Assembly (NCBI GenBank): GCA_900766815.1
Contig: CAAFWV010000032.1
Location: forward strand, 1-10,939
Direction: 5' to 3'
DNA from: Lachnospiraceae bacterium
GTDB lineage: Bacteria; Bacillota; Clostridia; Lachnospirales; Lachnospiraceae
DNA: 10,939 nucleotides
Positions 5,456 through 10,939 of the stretch are shown in pieces. The notes below the pieces were generated by a model that did no database searches, was not told the origin of the DNA, and worked only from the letters and a program-made list of their open reading frames with translations. A program made the translations under genes and the position numbers. Each line of letters starts with the position of its first letter. Position 1 is the stretch's first letter.

Positions 5456-5484
5456 TTGATTAGTTTAGAATCATAAAGTATACT
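5456..5484 (+). promoter_or_regulatory. Candidate promoter of the ecfA1 operon, almost leaderless
   Basis: TTGATT (5456-5461) and TATACT (5479-5484) are separated by 17 bases, matching a vegetative -35/-10 pair with 4 of 6 and 5 of 6 consensus bases. The -10 ends nine bases before the ecfA1 ATG, so transcription would begin at about 5491, leaving a leader of only about three bases. The partial ribosome-binding site AAAGGG (5486-5491) would then be lost from the transcript. The location right after a strong terminator supports a promoter here; the exact start is inferred. Confidence 0.55.
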
Positions 5485-5493
5485 AAAAGGGTT

Positions 5494-6354
5494 ATGAGTC
5501 TAATAAATACAAAGAATTTATCATTTGATTACATAAAGAGAGATGAAGAAGGCAATGTCGAGGGCATCATCAGGGCTGTCGATGATGTCAGTGTTGATGT
5601 AAAAGCGGGAGAATTCGTTGCAATCCTTGGTTCCAACGGTTCGGGTAAGTCGACCTTTGCCAAGCATCTGAATGCCCTTCTGTTCCCAACTGAAGGCAGT
5701 GTATGGGTTGATGGTAAGAATACCGGGGACCCGACCTCTGTATGGGATATACGTAAGAGCGCAGGTATGATCTTCCAGAATCCCGATAACCAGATTATAG
5801 GTCAGGTGGTTGAAGAGGATGTCGGCTTCGGCCCTGAGAATATGGGTATTCCGACTGAGGAAATCTGGCAGAGAGTGGAGGAGAGCCTCAAGTCAGTGGG
5901 CATGTGGGAATACAGAAAGTCAAGCCCCAACAGACTCTCCGGCGGACAGAAGCAGAGGGTATCAATTGCGGGAGTTATTGCCATGCATCCTAAGTGTATA
6001 GTTATGGACGAGCCGACTGCAATGCTTGATCCGAACGGAAGATATGAGGTAATAAGAGCAGCCAGGGCTCTCAATGAGGTTGAGAATGTGACTATAATCC
6101 TCATTACGCATTACATGGAAGAGGTAATATTTGCTGACAGGGTAATAGTAATGGATAAGGGTAAGGTCGTGATGCAGGGCACTCCGAGAGAGGTATTCTC
6201 TAAGGTGGATAAGCTCAAGGAACTTAGGCTTGATGTACCTCAGGTCACCATACTTGCCCATGAGTTGAAAAAGCGGGGACTGAAGCTTCCGGATGGAATT
6301 CTGACGACAGAAGAGCTGAGTAAGGCGCTTAAGAATCTTGCAGGATTGAGGTAA
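5494..6354 (+). CDS. ecfA1: ECF transporter ATPase EcfA1
   Basis: One of two cytoplasmic ATPases that power energy-coupling-factor importers for vitamins or transition metals. It has 286 residues, a normal length. Walker A GSNGSGKS is at 46-53, the Q-loop glutamine at 95 (FQNPDNQ), the ABC signature LSGGQKQR at 148-155, Walker B CIVMDEPT at 168-175 with catalytic Glu173, the D-loop MLDP and the switch His206 in THYMEE. THYMEE and DEPTAMLDP are typical of the EcfA1 branch. The C-terminal region (about 225-286) is the EcfA dimerisation and EcfT coupling part. The ATG has only a weak, closely spaced AAAGGG before it. No other start upstream is plausible. It is followed by ecfA2 after four bases. 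Confidence 0.95.
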   Translation: MSLINTKNLSFDYIKRDEEGNVEGIIRAVDDVSVDVKAGEFVAILGSNGSGKSTFAKHLNALLFPTEGSVWVDGKNTGDPTSVWDIRKSAGMIFQNPDNQIIGQVVEEDVGFGPENMGIPTEEIWQRVEESLKSVGMWEYRKSSPNRLSGGQKQRVSIAGVIAMHPKCIVMDEPTAMLDPNGRYEVIRAARALNEVENVTIILITHYMEEVIFADRVIVMDKGKVVMQGTPREVFSKVDKLKELRLDVPQVTILAHELKKRGLKLPDGILTTEELSKALKNLAGLR

Positions 6355-6358
6355 TAAT

Positions 6359-7207
6359 ATGTCACTTATTTTTAATCATGTAAGCTATGAATATGACAGC
6401 AACAGCTCTGTAAAGACATATGCACTTATGGATATTAATCTAACCATAGAGGATGGCGGTTTTTATGGACTAATCGGACATACAGGTTCGGGTAAGTCTA
6501 CTCTGGTGCAGCATATGAACGGTCTGCTTCATCCCACAAGCGGTGAGGTATACTATGACGGAGCTGATATTGCGGATAAGGATTATGACTTAAGAACACT
6601 GCGCTCCAAGGTGGGACTGGTGTTCCAGTATCCTGAGCATCAGCTGTTTGAAGCTACCGTATTCGAGGATGTATGCTTTGGACCCAAGAATATGGGGCTT
6701 GACAAGAATGAAGCTGAATTAAGGGCATTTACTGCGCTTGAACAGGTGGGTATGCCTCATGACTTATTCTATTCATCACCCTTTGACCTGTCAGGAGGAC
6801 AGAAGAGAAGGGCAGCCATTGCGGGTGTGCTTGCAATGAAGCCTAAGATCTTGGTATTGGATGAGCCTACAGCGGGACTGGATCCCAAGGGAAGGGATGA
6901 TATTCTTGACCAGATAAGCAGGCTTCATGAAGAAGAGAATATGTCCATTGTGCTGGTATCACATTCCATGGAGGATGTGGCCAACTATGTTGACAGAATC
7001 CTTGTTATGAACAAGGGTGAGCTGGTATATAATGATGTGCCGAAGGCTGTGTTTGCTCATATTCATGAGCTTGAAGGAATGGGACTTGCAGCTCCGCAGG
7101 TAACATATATAATGCATAAACTAAGAGAAGACGGCTTCAATGTGGACTTAAATGCAACCACAATAGATGAAGCCTGTGACAATATTATGAAGGCGTTGGG
7201 TAGATAA
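6359..7207 (+). CDS. ecfA2: ECF transporter ATPase EcfA2
   Basis: Second ATPase of the ECF module, pairing with EcfA1. The 282 residues contain Walker A GHTGSGKS (40-47), the Q-loop glutamine at 90 (FQYPEHQLF), the signature LSGGQKRR (144-151), Walker B ILVLDEP (164-170, Glu169) and the switch His202 in SHSMED. The FQYPEHQLF and SHSMED forms are typical of EcfA2. GAGG at 6348-6351 gives a good seven-base spacing to the ATG. The stop codon abuts the ecfT start with no base between, so the two are probably translationally coupled. All catalytic residues are present in both ATPases, so both sites look competent. Confidence 0.95.
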   Translation: MSLIFNHVSYEYDSNSSVKTYALMDINLTIEDGGFYGLIGHTGSGKSTLVQHMNGLLHPTSGEVYYDGADIADKDYDLRTLRSKVGLVFQYPEHQLFEATVFEDVCFGPKNMGLDKNEAELRAFTALEQVGMPHDLFYSSPFDLSGGQKRRAAIAGVLAMKPKILVLDEPTAGLDPKGRDDILDQISRLHEEENMSIVLVSHSMEDVANYVDRILVMNKGELVYNDVPKAVFAHIHELEGMGLAAPQVTYIMHKLREDGFNVDLNATTIDEACDNIMKALGR

Positions 7208-8008
7208 ATGCTTAGAGATATTACCTTGGGCCAGTACTATCAGACTGATTCCGTTCTGCACAGACTGGACCCCAGAGTTAAGTTAATAGGTACGTTTGCA
7301 TTCATCGTGGGACTTTTCCTTGCAGGTAATGTTGCAGGATATGCAGTTGCCGCGATTTTTCTGGTGTCAATGATAAAGCTGTCGCATGTGCCGGTGAAGT
7401 TCATGCTTAAGGGCATGAAGGCTATTGCCTTCCTGATTGTGATTACTGTGGTATTCAATACCTTTATGACGCCGGGTGAGGTGCTGATACAGGTATGGAA
7501 GCTTAAGGTGACAAAGGAAGGTCTGATTATGGCTGCCAAGCTTGCAGTAAGGCTGTCCTTCTTAATTGTTGGTTCAAGCATAATGACGCTCACAACCACA
7601 CCTAATCAGCTTACGGATGCGATTGAAAGCGTCATGGGACCGTTGAAACGCCTGCATGTGCCGGTACATGAGGTTGCCATGATGATGAGTATTGCACTCA
7701 GATTTATTCCCATCCTCATGGAGGAGACAGATAAGATAATGAAGGCCCAGGAGGCAAGGGGTGCAAGCTTTGACAGCGGCAATCTGATTGATAAGACGAA
7801 GGCTCTGATACCGCTTCTGGTACCGCTGTTTATCTCGGCCTTCAGACGTGCCAATGACCTGGCTATGGCAATGGAAGCCAGATGCTACAGGGGCGGAGAC
7901 AGCAGAACCAAGATGAAGCCACTTATATACAGGAGACTTGATGTACTGGGATATGGAGTGCTTATATCCTTTCTGGCACTCGTAATTGTTACAAGGGTGC
8001 TGTTATAG
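7208..8008 (+). CDS. ecfT: ECF transporter transmembrane coupling protein EcfT
   Basis: Integral membrane scaffold that couples the two ATPases to exchangeable substrate-binding S components. The protein is 266 residues with the EcfT opening YYQTDSVLHRLDPRVKL (10-26). Hydrophobic segments lie at about 27-55, 70-86, 112-128, 155-171 and 245-262. The two coupling-helix motifs are AQEARGA (180-186) and AMEARCYRGG (221-230), in which the family's Ala-Arg-Gly becomes Ala-Arg-Cys in the second. The ATG follows directly on the ecfA2 stop, and no good ribosome-binding site is seen, fitting coupling. The last codon region carries the ribosome-binding site of the next gene. No S component is encoded here, as expected for a shared (group II) module. 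Confidence 0.95.
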   Translation: MLRDITLGQYYQTDSVLHRLDPRVKLIGTFAFIVGLFLAGNVAGYAVAAIFLVSMIKLSHVPVKFMLKGMKAIAFLIVITVVFNTFMTPGEVLIQVWKLKVTKEGLIMAAKLAVRLSFLIVGSSIMTLTTTPNQLTDAIESVMGPLKRLHVPVHEVAMMMSIALRFIPILMEETDKIMKAQEARGASFDSGNLIDKTKALIPLLVPLFISAFRRANDLAMAMEARCYRGGDSRTKMKPLIYRRLDVLGYGVLISFLALVIVTRVLL

Positions 8009-8018
8009 GAGGCAGGAA

Positions 8019-9032
8019 ATGGACCTTAAGAAGGCTATGAAGCCACTTATACTGCTAATAGTACTTATAATAGTGTTTGCAGCGCTTACACGCGCTCTTA
8101 CGGGCTCTGAGACCCTGTCCGAGTATGCCGGTAAGCATCCGGAGGAGCAGATAGTGTCACCCGTTGTGACCCCGGGTGAGACTGAGGGCGCTGAAGCTGA
8201 GAGTCAGGATAAGACCGGTAGTGAGGGTACTGAGACGGATGAAACTTCGATAACTTCCGGATTGCAGGCAGGAGTGAAGGGCACCGGATTGGATGCCGGT
8301 GTTAAGGGAACAGACAATAAGGATTCTAATCCTGATATATCAGGTGGCGCAGTCAAGGGAGATGACGATGCTTCACCGATACTTGAGTCGGAATACAGCG
8401 GAGATGGCAAGATGTTGAACAGAGTGACATTAACGGATGGTTTCTTCTATGAAGATATTCCGGAAATAATTAAGGATAAGATGAAGGGCGTGTCATATCC
8501 GCTCGATATAGATGAGGATATTATCTGCTATGATGATCTCCGTTATCTTAATGTATTATATGTAGACTTTGACGGAGAGACACAGGTAGGAGAGATAGTC
8601 TGCAATGAAGCTATTGCCAAGGATCTCATAGAGATATTCCATGAATTGTATAAGGCTGACTATCGGATAGAGAGAATAAAGCTTATAGATGAATACAATG
8701 CAGATGACAACTTAAGCATGGAGGATAATAATACAAGCTCCTTCTGCTACAGGGTGGTTGAGAATACCACACGTCTGTCCAATCATGCCTATGGAAGGGC
8801 AATAGATATCAATCCCTTTTATAATCCCTATGTGGTATATAACAGTGAAGGTACAAGAATAACACCTGTCGGAAGTGAGATATATGCCGACAGAAGTGAT
8901 GCGGTTATGAATCCTTATAGGATAGATAAGAACAATCTGGCCTATAAGCTGTTCAAGGAGCATGGTTTTACCTGGGGCGGAGACTGGAACAGCTGCAAGG
9001 ATTACCAGCACTTTGAGAAAAAGAGTGAATAA
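8019..9032 (+). CDS. Membrane-anchored M15-type peptidoglycan peptidase
   Basis: Predicted zinc peptidase acting on cell-wall peptides outside the membrane. The start chosen is ATG 8019, six bases after a perfect AGGAGG that overlaps the ecfT stop; this gives 337 residues. A basic N-terminus and hydrophobic segment (about 9-27) make a signal anchor with no clear cleavage site. An acidic, glycine- and threonine-rich linker (about 30-130) contains the tandem repeat GLQAGVKGT/GLDAGVKGT (81-98). The C-terminal domain (about 165-337) has the M15 pattern: SNHAYGRAIDINP with likely zinc ligands His256 and Asp263, and DYQHFE with His331; Arg245 and Asp328 are candidate substrate and catalytic residues. 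This resembles the M15C group (L-Ala-D-Glu or D-Ala-D-Ala peptidases); exact bond cleaved is unknown. It lies between ecfT and truA. Confidence 0.85.
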   Translation: MDLKKAMKPLILLIVLIIVFAALTRALTGSETLSEYAGKHPEEQIVSPVVTPGETEGAEAESQDKTGSEGTETDETSITSGLQAGVKGTGLDAGVKGTDNKDSNPDISGGAVKGDDDASPILESEYSGDGKMLNRVTLTDGFFYEDIPEIIKDKMKGVSYPLDIDEDIICYDDLRYLNVLYVDFDGETQVGEIVCNEAIAKDLIEIFHELYKADYRIERIKLIDEYNADDNLSMEDNNTSSFCYRVVENTTRLSNHAYGRAIDINPFYNPYVVYNSEGTRITPVGSEIYADRSDAVMNPYRIDKNNLAYKLFKEHGFTWGGDWNSCKDYQHFEKKSE

Positions 9033-9034
9033 TT

Positions 9035-9775
9035 ATGCGCAGGATACTGTTGACCGTGGCCTATGATGGTACTGATTATCATGGATGGCAGATACAGAAC
9101 AATGGCAGGACCATTGAGGGTGAACTTAATAGGGCAATCCACGAATTGACCGGGGAAGTCATTGAGGTAATAGGTGCAAGCCGGACTGACGCCGGTGTCC
9201 ATGGCCTGTGTAACAGGGCGGTCTTTGATACGGACAGCACCATTCCTGCAGACCGATTCTGCGCAGCAATTAACACTTTTCTGCCGGATGACATACGTGT
9301 CACAAAATCCATGGAGGTGGATATCCACTGGCATCCGAGGAAGGTCAGTACTCATAAGACCTATGAATATGTAATAGACAATGAAGAGGTTGCCAATCCG
9401 AAGCTTATCAGATATTCATGGCATGTAAGGGGCAGCCTGTCCCTAGAGAAGATGAATGAGGCGGCAGGTTATCTTAGGGGTGAGCATGATTTCACCAGCT
9501 TCTGTTGTGTTAACGGAACTGCACTTACCAATGTAAGGACGATAATCGATATAGGAGTATCTGCTAAAGATAATCTTGTTACCATCAGGGTAACCGGAAA
9601 CGGTTTCCTATATAATATGGTAAGAATAATTGCCGGTACTCTTGTGAATGTGGGACTCGGAAGGACTGCTCCGGAAGATATCATTAAGATATTGGAAGCG
9701 AAGGACAGAACTAAAGCGGGACCAACGGCCCCGCCTCAGGGATTGACTCTGGTTGATATTAAAGATATAGTTTGA
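9035..9775 (+). CDS. truA: tRNA pseudouridine(38-40) synthase TruA
   Basis: Converts uridines 38-40 of the tRNA anticodon arm to pseudouridine in the cytosol. The 246 residues match the family. The catalytic motif GASRTDAGVHG (47-57) holds Asp52. YDGTDYHGWQIQ (10-21), KTYEY (108-112), GNGFLYNMVR (188-197) and GPTAPPQGL (229-237) are the other conserved blocks. The ATG lies two bases after the peptidase stop with only a weak GAGTGA before it, so translation is probably coupled. In many Firmicutes truA follows ecfT directly and is followed by rplM-rpsI; here a peptidase intervenes and rplM is absent downstream. Confidence 0.97.
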   Translation: MRRILLTVAYDGTDYHGWQIQNNGRTIEGELNRAIHELTGEVIEVIGASRTDAGVHGLCNRAVFDTDSTIPADRFCAAINTFLPDDIRVTKSMEVDIHWHPRKVSTHKTYEYVIDNEEVANPKLIRYSWHVRGSLSLEKMNEAAGYLRGEHDFTSFCCVNGTALTNVRTIIDIGVSAKDNLVTIRVTGNGFLYNMVRIIAGTLVNVGLGRTAPEDIIKILEAKDRTKAGPTAPPQGLTLVDIKDIV

Positions 9776-9790
9776 TAATTAGCTGTTAAA

Positions 9791-9821
9791 TAATATGTCG
9801 ATGAAGACTTATTGATTTTTT
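9791..9821 (+). terminator. Weak candidate terminator after truA
   Basis: Bases 9791-9799 pair with 9806-9814 (eight pairs including one G-U pair, one T-T mismatch, loop GATGAA), followed by six T at 9816-9821. The stem is AT-rich, so efficiency would be low. It is the only terminator-like structure in the 56-base gap between the convergent truA and the flavodiiron gene. Confidence 0.35.
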
Positions 9822-9831
9822 GAGTGAGAAT

Positions 9832-10939
9832 CTATGAGCATATCTCATCAGCCATAGCCTTTATGGCTTCTATATTTTCGCTGCTGACTCCACCCTTAAG
9901 GGTAATGCTGTTCTCGAGGAAGCGGATTCCCTGACTGTTCTCGAACTTAGCCTTCATAACCTTGGCAGCAGTCGGTGCCCAGGAACCGTTCTCTATTATT
10001 CCGACAGTTCTGTTCTTATATCCATGCTCTACAAGTGTATCTATGAAGGACCTCATGGCCGGGAATACACCGGTATTATAGGTTGTGGAAGCCAGTATCA
10101 GTGTGTCAGCCCTGAAGGCTTCGGCAAGAACTATTGAGTGGTCGGTGCGCGCAAGGTCATAGACAAGTGCACGGCGTCCCCTGCTCTCAAGCTCTGAGGC
10201 AAGCATCTCTGCGATTTGTGCTGTGTGGCCGTATACAGAGGTGTAGGCGATGATACAGTCATCGCATTCGCTTTCATAGCCTGCCCACAGCTTGTAGTGG
10301 TCAAGGAGAAGCGGAAGCTCATCTGTGATTATGGGTCCATGAAGCGGACATACGGCCTTAATCTCAATACCTGCTGCTTTCTTAAGCAGGGCTTCAACCT
10401 GAAGACCGAACTTACCGACTATTCCTATGTAATATCTTCTGGCTTCGTCGATATTCAAGCCGGTTCTGCTCAGCGCGCCGAACTGACCGAAGGCATCGGC
10501 AGAGAACAGGATCTTGTCAGTGGTGTCGTAGGTGAGCATAACCTCCGGCCAGTGAACCATGGGTGCTGCAACGAAGCTTAAGGTATGACGTCCGAGGGAT
10601 AAGGTATCTCCCTCCTTGGATATAATTCGTCTGTCCGCATAATCGGTATTGAAGTATCCCTTCATTATATTAAATGCCATCATGGATGAAACGATTACAG
10701 CTTCGGGATATTCCTCCATAAAGCGGGCTATTCCTGCTGAATGGTCAGGCTCCATATGCTGAACGATCAGATAATCAGGCTTGCGAGTGTCAAGAACAGC
10801 CTTAAGCTTATCCATCCATTCATCAATGAAGGAGCCGTCTACTGTGTCAAGCACCGCGATTTTGCCATCAAGGATTACGTATGAGTTGTAGGACATGCCG
10901 TCCTTAACCGGATATTGTCCTTCGAAGATGTCGATGTCA
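9832..10939 (-). CDS. Flavodiiron protein (A-type), 5' end outside the window
   Basis: Cytosolic enzyme that reduces O2 to water (and in some members NO to N2O), taking electrons from rubredoxin. It protects anaerobes from oxygen. The minus-strand frame stays open to the window edge; residues before the ATG at 10896 read DIDIFEGQYPVKDG, a normal part of the family, so that ATG is internal. The start lies beyond 10939. Counting from that Met, the diiron ligands of the lactamase-like domain are His47, Glu49, Asp51 (QHMEPDHS), His115 (VHWPE), Asp134 (SADAFG) and His186 (PLHGP), all present. The flavodoxin domain begins about 214 with the FMN phosphate loop TSVYGHT (219-225). It ends after this domain, with no rubredoxin fusion. 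Often named fprA or roo. Confidence 0.95.
   Translation of the reverse strand, partial: DIDIFEGQYPVKDGMSYNSYVILDGKIAVLDTVDGSFIDEWMDKLKAVLDTRKPDYLIVQHMEPDHSAGIARFMEEYPEAVIVSSMMAFNIMKGYFNTDYADRRIISKEGDTLSLGRHTLSFVAAPMVHWPEVMLTYDTTDKILFSADAFGQFGALSRTGLNIDEARRYYIGIVGKFGLQVEALLKKAAGIEIKAVCPLHGPIITDELPLLLDHYKLWAGYESECDDCIIAYTSVYGHTAQIAEMLASELESRGRRALVYDLARTDHSIVLAEAFRADTLILASTTYNTGVFPAMRSFIDTLVEHGYKNRTVGIIENGSWAPTAAKVMKAKFENSQGIRFLENSITLKGGVSSENIEAIKAMADEICS

Noticed and set aside
5962..6261. Minus-strand open frame opposite ecfA1
   Set aside because: Antisense shadow of the ATPase Walker B and C-terminal region; no family resemblance.
7986..8018. Upstream TTG start for the M15 peptidase, overlapping ecfT
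   Set aside because: The added residues break the signal-anchor pattern, while ATG 8019 has a perfect AGGAGG at ideal spacing.
10216..10581. Plus-strand open frame opposite the flavodiiron gene
   Set aside because: Antisense to a clear conserved gene, no domain and no convincing ribosome-binding site.
1..10939. Searched for a mobile element, CRISPR array, defence genes, tRNA or rRNA
   Set aside because: No transposase, integrase, regularly spaced repeats, attachment-like repeats or RNA-gene signatures were seen; all large frames are conserved housekeeping, transport, wall or redox genes.

Overview
The window is a stretch of low-to-moderate GC Firmicutes chromosome, most likely from the family Lachnospiraceae (Clostridia). 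The evidence is the gene order, Shine-Dalgarno sites of the AGGAG type, heavy use of AGA arginine codons, a zinc-type adenylate kinase, a zinc-free S4 protein and the company of a strict-anaerobe flavodiiron protein. Genus cannot be fixed from the sequence alone.

Layout: (1) 1-1831 (+): the last codons of secY, then adk, map and infA, the distal end of the spc-type ribosomal cluster. (2) 1862-5453 (+): a strong extended -10 promoter opens rpmJ-rpsM-rpsK-rpsD-rpoA-rplQ, the alpha-operon genes, which end at a strong intrinsic terminator. (3) 5456-9821 (+): a new promoter sits almost on the start codon of ecfA1, followed by ecfA2, ecfT, a membrane-anchored M15-type peptidase and truA. The first three make the shared energising module of ECF vitamin/metal importers. 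(4) 9832-10939 (-): a convergent flavodiiron protein gene whose 5' end lies outside the window.

How the genes work together: the first two blocks supply protein export (SecY), adenylate balance (Adk), N-terminal methionine removal (Map), translation initiation (IF-1), ribosomal proteins L36, S13, S11, S4 and L17, and the RNA polymerase alpha subunit. The ECF module would power several substrate-specific S components encoded elsewhere. TruA modifies tRNA. The flavodiiron protein reduces O2 (or NO) to protect an anaerobe.

The genes are conserved housekeeping genes, and I see no mobile element, CRISPR array or defence island. The points worth a second look lie between the genes and in a few protein details: structured gaps (notably before rpsM, rpsK and rplQ), an inverted repeat filling a promoter spacer, two perfect palindromes, an L17 enlarged by lysine-rich insertions, a peptidase inserted between ecfT and truA, and loss of the usual truA-rplM-rpsI neighbourhood. 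No gap exceeds 300 bases.
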